NCBI GenBank assembly: GCA_022824305.1
Contig: JAJEAD010000097.1
Location: 124,001-188,000 of the forward strand
Origin: Gammaproteobacteria bacterium
GTDB lineage: Bacteria; Pseudomonadota; Gammaproteobacteria; HK1
Reading direction: 5' to 3'
DNA length: 64,000 nucleotides
Each line of letters opens with the position of its first letter. Position 1 is the first letter of the stretch. The notes below the pieces were generated by a model that was not told the origin of the DNA, searched no databases, and was given only the letters and a program-made list of their open reading frames with translations. Position numbers and translations under genes: made by a program. Positions 8,760 to 15,990 of the stretch are shown in pieces.

Positions 8760-9356
8760 TTGTGGCCGTGGGCGCTCGCCCTCGGCCTCGTGCTGGCGCT
8801 CGTCGTCGCCGCGCACGCGGAGACTTGGCGTGGCCTCGTCGTCGCTCCGGAGCGCCGTTGCGCGCCCTACGTGCGAGACGACTACCGCTACCCGCAGTCG
8901 GCCAAGCACGACATCATCGCCGGCATGGGCGGGCGCGTGTACGCGCCCTATACCGGCTCGCACTTCCCGAGCCGCGAAGAGACCGACATCGAGCACATGG
9001 TGGCCACGAGCGAGGCGCACGACTCCGGCTTGTGCGCCGCGGACGCGCCGTCGCGCACGGTCTTCGCGCGCGACCTCGACAACCTGACGCTCGCCTCCGC
9101 GCACGTCAAACGCTACGAGAAAGGCGGCAAGGACGCCGCGGATTGGCTGCCCGAGTTGAACCAGTGCTGGTTTGCCGCACGCATCGTCGCGGTGAAGCGA
9201 AAATACGCACTCACCGTCGATGCGCGCGAGGCTGCGGCGCTCGAGGCTGTCCTCGCTGACTGCTCGTCCACCGACCTCGTGCTCTACGCTCCGAGCGAGG
9301 AGCCAGCGGCGACGGCAGCGAATGATCAGGGCTCGCCCGACCGACGCGCCCCTTAG
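8760..9356 (+). CDS. Secreted HNH-endonuclease-like (GmrSD/DUF1524 type) protein
   Basis: 198 residues from a TTG at 8760. The start gives a good signal peptide (WPWALALGLVLALVVAAHAE, cleavage after about residue 20). The mature part carries TDIEHMVATSEAHDSGL, which supplies the catalytic His of the beta-beta-alpha metal fold. It continues with DLDNLTLASAHVKRYEKGGK, where the conserved Asn and Lys fall, and LPELNQCWFAARIVAVKRKY. This is the pattern of extracellular HNH nucleases of the GmrSD C-terminal class. It probably degrades DNA outside the cytoplasm for nutrient use or competition. No immunity gene is recognisable nearby. Confidence 0.72.
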   Translation: MWPWALALGLVLALVVAAHAETWRGLVVAPERRCAPYVRDDYRYPQSAKHDIIAGMGGRVYAPYTGSHFPSREETDIEHMVATSEAHDSGLCAADAPSRTVFARDLDNLTLASAHVKRYEKGGKDAADWLPELNQCWFAARIVAVKRKYALTVDAREAAALEAVLADCSSTDLVLYAPSEEPAATAANDQGSPDRRAP

Positions 9357-9513
9357 CGCGCGCGAGTCACCGAGCCACCTGGGACGCGCCTTCTGCTTCC
9401 GCAGGCCTTCCTCAGGGATGACCATGCGGCGCCGGCACTCTTCCGGGTCTGCTCGATTAAACGCAACATAACGTCCTCTATGGAACGCTCTCCTGTCCTA
9501 CAATCCCACTCCC

Positions 9514-10073
9514 ATGACCACCGGTCTGGCACCCCCTCGAGCGCCCGACGGCCTACACCCGCTCGCCGCGCCTCGTCGGCGGCTCCACGCCGGCGCTCTT
9601 CTCCCCCGCCGCCCACACCGAACGGCCCTTCTGGGAGTTTTTCACCGCTCAGATCCCAAACCGCAACACGCGCCTTGCGTATTTGACTGCCGCCCGGCGC
9701 TTCGCCGCTTGGTGCAAGCGCCGCGGCCACGGCATCGAACAGCTCGAGCCCATGGTGATCGCGGCTTACGTCGGGCAGCTCTCCGGCGCGCTCTCCTCCC
9801 TGAGCGTCAAGCAGCACCTGCCGGCGCTGCGCTTGCTCTTCGACTGACTCGTCGTCGGCTAGGTCCTCCCCTTCAACCCGGCGAGCTCGGTGCGGGGATC
9901 CAAGCATGTCGCCAAGACAGGCAAGACCCGGTGCTCTCCGCCGCGGAGACCCGCGCCCTCCTCGGGATCCTCATCTACAGCTTCGCACGCGTGACAGCAG
10001 CCGTCTCGCTGCGCGTCACCGACTACTACACCCAGGGACACAACGGGCGTCGGAGAGGGCGAACTTGGGCATG
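9514..10073 (+). pseudogene. Tyrosine recombinase (site-specific integrase), decayed
   Basis: The N-terminal core-binding domain is readable: FFTAQIPNRNTRLAYLTAAR, RFAAWCKRRGHGIEQLEP, YVGQLSGALSSLSVKQHLPA, LRLLFD. It is broken by in-frame TGA (9845) and TAG (9860), then continues with NPASSVRGSKHVAKTGKT. A frameshift near 9935 leads to VLSAAETRALL, joined directly to GILIYSFARVTAAVSLRV with an internal deletion of roughly 20 codons. Reading then ends before the R-H-R-Y catalytic residues, apart from the first Arg region. The initiating ATG at 9514 is itself out of frame with the core. This is a dead mobile-element integrase with several independent lesions. Confidence 0.8.
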
Positions 10074-10166
10074 AAGGGTCCTCCTGTGAGCAGTTGCAGC
10101 CGGGGAACCGGAACCGCGACGGTCCGTTTTCCCACGGAGATTTAGACAGGAGGAAACTTCGAATAA

Positions 10167-10356
10167 TCAGATACTTATAACCGAACGTGCGCCCCTTGGT
10201 GTACGATTCGGCACCCCCACCGAAATGCGTCCGCCCTCGCGAAGGCTGCGCGACGCCCCCCTCAGGGTTTGACCGCCATGTTCAGTGCCTCTCCCAAGCG
10301 TGCGGTCCACTACCGCGGCATCTCGGCGCTCTCGTGAAGAAAATCGGCAAAAGGTA
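10167..10356 (+). repeat. MITE-like repeat, diverged copy (plus orientation)
   Basis: Same orientation as the intact element at 34476-34656. The clearest block is GCGTGCGGTCCACTACCGCG followed by GCATCTCGGCGCTCTCGTGAAG and AAAATCGG, aligning to the second half of that element. Weaker similarity reaches left to GATACTTATAACCGA, which would be the left terminal repeat. It ends about 20 nt before the thioesterase start. A copy in the opposite orientation begins at the thioesterase stop codon. Confidence 0.6.
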
Positions 10357-10376
10357 ACGGTAAACGGAGCCCGAAC

Positions 10377-10805
10377 ATGACGAAGTACATCGAAACCTTC
10401 CGGTCGATGGTCTATCCCTGGCACTGCGATCACCAGGGCCATATGAACACGATGCACTATGTCGGCATGTTCGACACCGCCTTCTGGCACCACCTGTCGG
10501 CGCTCGGGTTCACCCGCGCCTACCTGGAGGAGCAGCGGACCGGCTTCTTCGACGTCAAGGACACCATCGAGTACAAGGCCGAGCAGCCGCCGGGGAGCCT
10601 GCTGCGGATCGAGAGCGCCCTGGCGCACATCGGCAACACTTCGGTCGTCGCGTTCCACCGCATGTGGAACACCGAGAGCGGCACCCTCGCCGCTACCTCG
10701 GAGAAGGTGACGGTCTACGCCAGCCTCGACACCCGTCGCAAGACGCCCCTGCCCGAAGCACGGCGCGAAGCAATGCTGGCGAACCTGGTGGAGCGGGACA
10801 AATGA
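10377..10805 (+). CDS. Hot-dog-fold acyl-CoA thioesterase
   Basis: 142 residues; ATG at 10377 with GGAG 9 nt upstream. The N-terminal WHCDHQGHMNTMHYVGMFDT carries the Asp of the 4-hydroxybenzoyl-CoA-thioesterase/YbgC-like active site (HxDxxGHxN variant). The rest shows the single helix and five-strand pattern ending VAFHRMWNTESGTLAATSEK. It probably hydrolyses a short or medium acyl-CoA. It stands alone between two inverted copies of the dispersed repeat, so it may have arrived or be movable with them. No promoter stands out; the left repeat copy is the immediate upstream sequence. Confidence 0.85.
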   Translation: MTKYIETFRSMVYPWHCDHQGHMNTMHYVGMFDTAFWHHLSALGFTRAYLEEQRTGFFDVKDTIEYKAEQPPGSLLRIESALAHIGNTSVVAFHRMWNTESGTLAATSEKVTVYASLDTRRKTPLPEARREAMLANLVERDK

Positions 10806-10984
10806 CCGCCATGCTTCCCCGATTATCGTCACGAGGGCGCCGAGATGCCGCGGTAACGGGCCGCATGCTTGGGCGAGCGCTGAAGTCGTAATCGACACTA
10901 CGTCGAAGCGCCTCGAGCGAGTACGGCCCGCTTTCGCGAACAGATCGGCGTCCGCTGGCCAGGAAACCGGTGAAACATGGCGCT
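10805..10984 (-). repeat. MITE-like repeat, full-length copy (minus orientation)
   Basis: About 180 bp, roughly three quarters identical to the reverse complement of 34476-34656 along its length. Shared blocks include GGGCGCCGAGATGCCG, CGAGCGAGTACGGCCCGCT and GATCGGCGTCCG. The left end ACCGCCATGCTTCCCCGAT and right end CCGGTGAAACATGGCGCT are diverged terminal inverted repeats. The element exactly fills the space between the thioesterase stop (10803-10805) and the next gene, whose ATG at 10977 lies inside the right terminal repeat. Confidence 0.75.
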
Positions 10985-11858
10985 AAGGCATCACGGCCAC
11001 CTGTGCGCGTTCGCCGCGCCTATCTTCTGGAGCATCTCCGGGGTCGTGATCCGGAGCACGGAGGAGGTCAACGAGTGGCAGATCAACTTCTACCGCTCCG
11101 GCGCACTCGCGGTGTTCGTTCTGATCGTGCTGCTTGTCCGCTACCGCCGCGGGCTGTGGCGGACGATGCGCGCCGCGGGCCTGACCGCGGTGGTGGCCGG
11201 CGCTTTCATATCCGTCGCCTACGTGGGAAACATCGTCGCCCTCATGCACACGACGGTGGCCAACGCGATGCTGCTGATGGCGGTAGCTCCGCTCGTGGCC
11301 GCGGTCACCGCGCGCGTCTTCCTGGGCGAGCGGCTGACCCGGGCGGTGCTCGCGGGGATCGCGCTGGCAGCGCTCGGGATCGCCATCATCGTCGGGGGCG
11401 GCGTGACGCGGGGCGGGCTCTACGGCGACGTCATCGCGCTCACCACGGTGATGTTCCTCGGCTTCTACGCGGTGGCCCTGCGGCGCAAGCCCGGGGTGGA
11501 CATGGTCCCGGCGGTGCTCTACTCGGGCCTCTTCGCCGCCGCGGTGGGCGGGCTCGTGACGCTCGCGACCGGCACCGGGTTCGCCGCCCCGGCGCGCGAC
11601 ATCGCGATGTGCGTCTTTCTCGGGGTGGTGCAGATCGGGATCGGCGGTATCCTCTTCGCGATCGCCGCGCGCACCGTGCCCGCGGCGCAGCTCACCCTGT
11701 ACGCCCTGCTCGAACCCGTGCTGCAGCCGCTGTGGACCTGGCTCGGGGTGGGCGAAGTACCGGCCGGCGCCACCTTCATTGGCGGGGCCATAATCCTGTT
11801 GGCCGTGCTCCTCCAGGCCGGCGATCGTGCGGGCGCGGGTGAACGAGCGAAGCGGTGA
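10977..11858 (+). CDS. EamA/DMT-family transporter
   Basis: 293 residues with ten hydrophobic segments in two EamA halves; the first runs from HLCAFAAPIFWSISGVVIRS through LLMAVAPLVAAVTARVFLGE. The second ends with the conserved LTLYALLEPVLQPLWTWLGV and GEVPAGATFIGGAIIL. Such proteins usually export amino acids or other small metabolites. The ATG lies within the terminal repeat of a MITE-like element, so the first codons and the leader derive from, or were trimmed by, that element. No strong ribosome binding site is seen. It precedes the M81 peptidase by about 215 bp. Confidence 0.88.
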   Translation: MALRHHGHLCAFAAPIFWSISGVVIRSTEEVNEWQINFYRSGALAVFVLIVLLVRYRRGLWRTMRAAGLTAVVAGAFISVAYVGNIVALMHTTVANAMLLMAVAPLVAAVTARVFLGERLTRAVLAGIALAALGIAIIVGGGVTRGGLYGDVIALTTVMFLGFYAVALRRKPGVDMVPAVLYSGLFAAAVGGLVTLATGTGFAAPARDIAMCVFLGVVQIGIGGILFAIAARTVPAAQLTLYALLEPVLQPLWTWLGVGEVPAGATFIGGAIILLAVLLQAGDRAGAGERAKR

Positions 11859-12073
11859 AGTGGCATCCGGGCGACGGTGGTAACTTCCGCACAAGCTGGC
11901 CATGGTCAGGGGACCTGCCCCGCTGTCGCGGAATGCAATCCGGGGACTCGCACGTGCACATCGTCCATTCCCGTCATTCCCTTGATACGCGGGAGTCCAC
12001 CGGTTGATTTTCCGGCGTCATGAATCATGGAACCCGAGCTGAGGAGGAGCCGGTCGATGAGCCGGAAGTGCCC

Positions 12074-13579
12074 ATGAGAAAGCGCATCGCGATCGGCGGC
12101 ATCTGGCACGAGACCAACGGCTTCGCGGCGGGGCTCACCGACCTCGCCGATTTCCACGCCTACCAGTACGCGGAAGGGGCGGCGCTGCTCGAGCGCTACC
12201 ACGGCACCGGGACCGAGCTCGGCGGCATGATCGGCGCGGCCGGGCAGTGCGGCTTCGAGCTTCTCCCCACCCTGTTCGCGGCCGCGGTGCCCTCGGCCAC
12301 CATCGCCCGCCCGGCGCTCGATACGCTCTGCGACGGCATCCTCGCGCGCTTCGACGCGTTCGGCGCGGTGGACGGCATGCTGCTCGTCCTGCATGGGGCG
12401 GCGGCGGCGGAAGGCATCGACGACGCGGATGCCCACGTGCTGGAGCGGATCCGCGAAGTCCTTCCCCCGCCCCTGCCCATCGCCGCGACCTTCGACTTTC
12501 ACGCCAACCTGAGCGAGGCGATGGTCGCCGGCGCCGACCTGCTGGTCGGCTACGACACCTTCCCCCACGTCGACATGGCCGAGCGCGGCGCCGAGGCGGC
12601 GCGCCACCTCGCGCGCATGCTCGAGTCGACGGGGCGGCCGGCGCGGGCGCTCGCCAAGGTGCCGCTCCTGAGCGTCCCCCAGAAGCAGGCCACGGATCGC
12701 GAGCCCGCGATGTCCGTCATGTCGGCGCTGCATGACATCGAGACCCGGCCGGAGATCTGGTGTGGCTCGGTGGCGCTCGGATTCCCCTACGCGGACGCGC
12801 CCCACCTCGGCGCCTCGGTGCTCGTGTACGCCGACGACACGCGGAGCGCCCGGGCGGCCTCCCGATCGCTTGCGGAAGAGATCTGGTCGCGCCGGGAGGC
12901 ATTCGACATCGCTCTCGTCCCCCCTGACGAAGCGGTGAGCGAGGCGATGCGCCACCCCCGGTGGCCGGTGGTGCTCGTGGACCCCGCCGACAACGTGGGC
13001 GGCGGCAGCGCCGGAGACGGCACCGTGATCCTGGAAGCGCTCGTGCGCCACGGCGCCAAGGACGCGATCGTGGTGATCGCGGACCCGGAAGCGGTCGCCG
13101 TCGCGGTCGCGGCGGGCGAGGGCGGCGCCTTCGATGCTCCAGTCGGCGCCAGGGTCGACGACCGGCACGGGAGCCCGGTGCCCGTGCGCGGCACCGTCAC
13201 GCGCCTCGGCGACGGGCGCTACGTGCACAAGGGCACCTACATGACCGGCTACGAGACCTCGATGGGGCGCTGCGCGGTGGTCGACGCCGCCGGCATCCGG
13301 GTCCTGCTCACCTCGCGGCGCACCATGCCCTTCGATGCCGAGCAGGTGCGCTGCATGGGCCTCGAGCCGGCCGAGCAGCGGATCATCGTGGTCAAGTCCG
13401 CGAGCGCCTGGCGCGCCGCCTTCGAGTCCGTGGCCCGGCACGTCATATTCGTGGACACCCCGGGAGTGTGCGCCTCCAACCTCGAGCACTTCGAGTACCG
13501 CCGCCGGCCGGTCCCCGCCTACCCTCTCGAGCGCACCGGTCCGGACGCAGAGCATTCGTGGCTCCGCGACGTTCCGTAG
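12074..13579 (+). CDS. M81-family metallopeptidase (MlrC-like)
   Basis: 501 residues from ATG 12074, chosen because MRKRIAIGGIWHETNGFAAG matches the family N-terminus. An in-frame ATG at 12020 adds an acidic leader without similarity. M81 proteins are zinc hydrolases named for microcystinase C, which cleaves linearised microcystin peptides; most homologues act on unknown small peptides or amides. The metal-site motif FDFHANLSEAMVAGADLLVG (about residues 144-163) and PHVDMAERG are intact, as is the C-terminal MlrC domain (DNVGGGSAGDGTVIL, SVARHVIFVDTPGVCASNL). Together with the following aminotransferase and racemase-fold enzyme it suggests breakdown of an amino-acid-derived amide. Confidence 0.9.
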   Translation: MRKRIAIGGIWHETNGFAAGLTDLADFHAYQYAEGAALLERYHGTGTELGGMIGAAGQCGFELLPTLFAAAVPSATIARPALDTLCDGILARFDAFGAVDGMLLVLHGAAAAEGIDDADAHVLERIREVLPPPLPIAATFDFHANLSEAMVAGADLLVGYDTFPHVDMAERGAEAARHLARMLESTGRPARALAKVPLLSVPQKQATDREPAMSVMSALHDIETRPEIWCGSVALGFPYADAPHLGASVLVYADDTRSARAASRSLAEEIWSRREAFDIALVPPDEAVSEAMRHPRWPVVLVDPADNVGGGSAGDGTVILEALVRHGAKDAIVVIADPEAVAVAVAAGEGGAFDAPVGARVDDRHGSPVPVRGTVTRLGDGRYVHKGTYMTGYETSMGRCAVVDAAGIRVLLTSRRTMPFDAEQVRCMGLEPAEQRIIVVKSASAWRAAFESVARHVIFVDTPGVCASNLEHFEYRRRPVPAYPLERTGPDAEHSWLRDVP

Positions 13580-13697
13580 CCGGGACAGGCTCGCGATCGG
13601 GGCCGCTTCTCGTATTCCACCGGCGTTGGGGCGAGAATCCCGGAGCCCGGCGATGCGCCGCGGTACTTGAGCGGGTCAGGAGCCAGGACACTCGACG

Positions 13698-15014
13698 ATG
13701 GACTACTCGAATTCCGCATCGCTCTACGAGCAGGCGAAGGAGCACCTCGGGGGCGGGGTCAGCAGCAACTTCCGCTACGCCGGTTACGGGGAGAGCCCGG
13801 TTCCTCTCTTCTACTCGAAGGGCCGGGGCTCGCGCCTCACCGACGTCGACGGCAACGTCTACATCGACTACGCGCTCGCCAACGGCCCCGCGATCCTCGG
13901 CCACGCGCCGCCCGCGGTGCTGGAAGCAGTGTCGCGCACGCTGTCGATGGGGCAGCTTTTCGCCGGCCAGCACGAGATGGAGCTCGAGCTCGCCCGGCGC
14001 CTCACCGGGATCGTGCCCTGCGCGGAGCTGGTGCGTTTCGCCTCCTCGGGGAGCGAGGCGGTGCAGGCGGCGCTCCGCCTCGCCCGCGCCCACACCGGCC
14101 GGCGGAAGATCGTCAAGTTCGAGGGCCACTACCACGGGTGGCTCGACAACATCTTCATGAGCGTCGCACCCTCGCCCAACGAGGCGGGCCCCGCGTCCGC
14201 CCCGGTTCCGGTGTCCCATACCCCCGGCCAGCCCGAGAGCGTGCTCGGCGACGTGCTGGTGCTGCCCTGGAACGACATCGACGTCTTCGCGGAAGCGCTG
14301 CGCGCCCACCGCGACGAGATCGCCGGGGTCATCATGGAGCCGATCCTGTGCAACACGGGGGCGCTGCGTCCGCGGCCGGGCTACCTGGAAGGCGTGCGCG
14401 AGCTCACCGCCGAGCACGGCGTGGTGCTCGTCTTCGACGAGGTCATCACCGGCTTCCGGGTCGGGTTGCAGGGAGCGCAGGGTCTTCTCGGGGTGACCCC
14501 GGATCTCGCGGTGTTCGCGAAGGCGCTCGCGGCCGGGTTCCCCCTCGCCGCGGTGGTGGGCCGGCGCGACGTGATGGAGCAGGTGGGAGCCGGCGGGGTG
14601 ATGCACGGCGGCACCTACAACGCGAACGTCATGTCCATCGCCGCCGGGCTCGCGGCCCTCGACGAGCTCTCCCGCAACGACGGCGAGGCCTACCGGGAAA
14701 TGAACCGGCGGGGCGAGCGCCTGATGGCGGAGCTGCCCGCGATCGCCCGGCGTCACGACGAGCCGATGCGGATCTTCGGCGTCGGACCGGCCTTCCACGT
14801 CGCTTTCACCGACGAGGAGGACATCCACGACTACCGTTCCTTTTCGCGCATCGACGGCGCCCGGCGCGACCGCTTCAACGCGCGGCTGCACAGCGAAGGG
14901 GTGCGGGTCACCACCCGCGGAACCTGGTTCCTGTCCGCCGCGCACAGCGACGCGGACATTGACGAGTCGCTCGCGGCGGCGGAGCGCGCCATTGCGGTGC
15001 TGAAGGAGGCATGA
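13698..15014 (+). CDS. Class III aminotransferase, glutamate-1-semialdehyde-aminomutase-like
   Basis: 438 residues of the fold-type I, class III PLP family. It starts YSNSASLYEQAKEHLGGGVS and carries RFASSGSEAVQAALRLARAHT. The cofactor Asp is in LVFDEVITGFRVGLQG and the Schiff-base lysine is K275 in VFAKALAAGFPLA. The sequence resembles hemL-like paralogues used in catabolism rather than the housekeeping enzyme: the context is an M81 peptidase and an Asp/Glu-racemase-fold protein, and other tetrapyrrole genes are absent. Its stop overlaps the next start by ATGA. A second class III member lies at 56311, in the polyketide region. Confidence 0.88.
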   Translation: MDYSNSASLYEQAKEHLGGGVSSNFRYAGYGESPVPLFYSKGRGSRLTDVDGNVYIDYALANGPAILGHAPPAVLEAVSRTLSMGQLFAGQHEMELELARRLTGIVPCAELVRFASSGSEAVQAALRLARAHTGRRKIVKFEGHYHGWLDNIFMSVAPSPNEAGPASAPVPVSHTPGQPESVLGDVLVLPWNDIDVFAEALRAHRDEIAGVIMEPILCNTGALRPRPGYLEGVRELTAEHGVVLVFDEVITGFRVGLQGAQGLLGVTPDLAVFAKALAAGFPLAAVVGRRDVMEQVGAGGVMHGGTYNANVMSIAAGLAALDELSRNDGEAYREMNRRGERLMAELPAIARRHDEPMRIFGVGPAFHVAFTDEEDIHDYRSFSRIDGARRDRFNARLHSEGVRVTTRGTWFLSAAHSDADIDESLAAAERAIAVLKEA

Positions 15015-15760
15015 CGGTGAGCGAGCGCATCGTCCGATTGGGGCTCATCTGGCCCTCGGGGACCGGAGAGTTCGAGTACTTCCAGTACGCGCGGGCCACC
15101 GGCGAGCGGCTGCGCATCTACCTGACCTCCACTCGAGTCGGCGGCGAGGAGGGCAAGGACCACGACGTCGAGGCCCTCCAGCAGACCGCGCGCGTGGACT
15201 GGCTGAGCGAGGCGGCGAAGCGGGTCAGTCTGCTCGAGCCGGATGCGGTGTTCTGGGCCTGCACCAGCGGCAGCTTCATTCTCGGGCGCGACTACGCGGA
15301 GCGGCAGCGCGACGCGATCGAGCGCGCCGCCGGCTTGCCGGCCGGGAGCACTTCGCTCGCTTTCGCGAATCTGCTGAAGGAGCTCGGCGCGCGCAGGGTG
15401 AGCGTGCTCGCGACCTATCCCGAGCCCGCTTCGCGCGCCTTCGCCTCATTCCTCGCCGAGTTCGGCATCGAGGTGGTCCATCTCCAGTGGCTCGACGCGC
15501 CGGGCGGATGGGACGCCTCGAACATGGACCCGGAGCGCGTCGTGAGCGGCGTCCGGGAGGCGGCGGTGGACGGCGCCGAAGTGGTGCTGGTGCCTGATAC
15601 CGCGCTCCCGACCCTGTCGATCGCGGAGCGCCTGGAGGAGGCCGCGGGCCGCACCGTGCTCACCGCGAATGCGGTCTCCCTCTGGGAGGCGATGGCCCTC
15701 GGCGGCGAGCGCATTCCCCTTCCCGGCCACGGGTCGCTGCTCGCCGGCCGCCTGGGGTAG
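15011..15760 (+). CDS. Asp/Glu racemase superfamily (maleate isomerase/arylmalonate decarboxylase-like)
   Basis: 249 residues, ATG overlapping the aminotransferase stop. IGLIWPSG-type start (LGLIWPSGTGEFEYFQY), VFWACTSGSF at 81-90, LLKELGARRVSVLATYPEP and a late LVPDTALPTLSIAERLE match maleate cis-trans isomerases and arylmalonate decarboxylases. These normally have a Cys in each half for racemisation/isomerisation; here Cys84 is the only Cys in the protein and the second site reads PDTALPT. That excludes a two-base racemase mechanism and is more like the one-Cys decarboxylases, although those keep the other Cys. The substrate is probably a small dicarboxylic or malonic acid. Confidence 0.85.
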   Translation: MTVSERIVRLGLIWPSGTGEFEYFQYARATGERLRIYLTSTRVGGEEGKDHDVEALQQTARVDWLSEAAKRVSLLEPDAVFWACTSGSFILGRDYAERQRDAIERAAGLPAGSTSLAFANLLKELGARRVSVLATYPEPASRAFASFLAEFGIEVVHLQWLDAPGGWDASNMDPERVVSGVREAAVDGAEVVLVPDTALPTLSIAERLEEAAGRTVLTANAVSLWEAMALGGERIPLPGHGSLLAGRLG

Positions 15761-15915
15761 TCGATCCCCCTGAAGCCCGCGCCCGGCGTTGCGAGGCGCT
15801 GCCGGCCCCGGGAAGGCGCTCGACGCTTCGCCACGCGCGGCCCGGGACTGTTCGACATTGGCGGGAGCGATGGTGGATCGGAATTCGGCGGCGATCGCGT
15901 CACCGCGGTTTCATC

Positions 15916-15937
15916 TCAAAGATTCACTAATCTTTGA
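15916..15937. promoter_or_regulatory. Palindromic operator 1 upstream of the AlbA-domain regulator
   Basis: A perfect 9-bp inverted repeat, TCAAAGATT, spacer CACT, then its complement AATCTTTGA. A related palindrome lies 51 bp downstream, centre to centre, which is close to five helical turns. A protein dimer pair could therefore bind the same DNA face. The site precedes the Schlafen-AlbA/winged-helix gene, a probable autoregulator. Confidence 0.6.
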
Positions 15938-15969
15938 GAAAGAAGAGTCACTTGGAAGGATTCTTGGGA

Positions 15970-15985
15970 AAGATTTGATAATCTT
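15970..15985. promoter_or_regulatory. Palindromic operator 2 overlapping the leader of the AlbA-domain regulator
   Basis: AAGATT, spacer TGAT, AATCTT, the same half-site and same 4-bp spacer as the palindrome at 15916-15937. It ends 5 nt before the ATG at 15991, so an occupied site would block initiation; there is no separate Shine-Dalgarno. The shared AAGATT-N4-AATCTT pattern argues against chance. Confidence 0.6.
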
Positions 15986-15990
15986 CCCGC

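Noticed and set aside
8421-9425. 334-codon minus-strand frame opposite the HNH nuclease
   Set aside because: Low-complexity antisense sequence; the plus strand has a signal peptide and HNH-type motifs.
11960-12000. GTCATTCCC...GCGGGAGTCCA resembling a common proteobacterial palindromic repeat
   Set aside because: The two arms match poorly and no second good copy was found in the window.
13594-13697. Possible further copy of the dispersed repeat before the aminotransferase gene
   Set aside because: Some shared words (CCCGGCGATGC) but no terminal repeats and no consistent alignment with the intact element.
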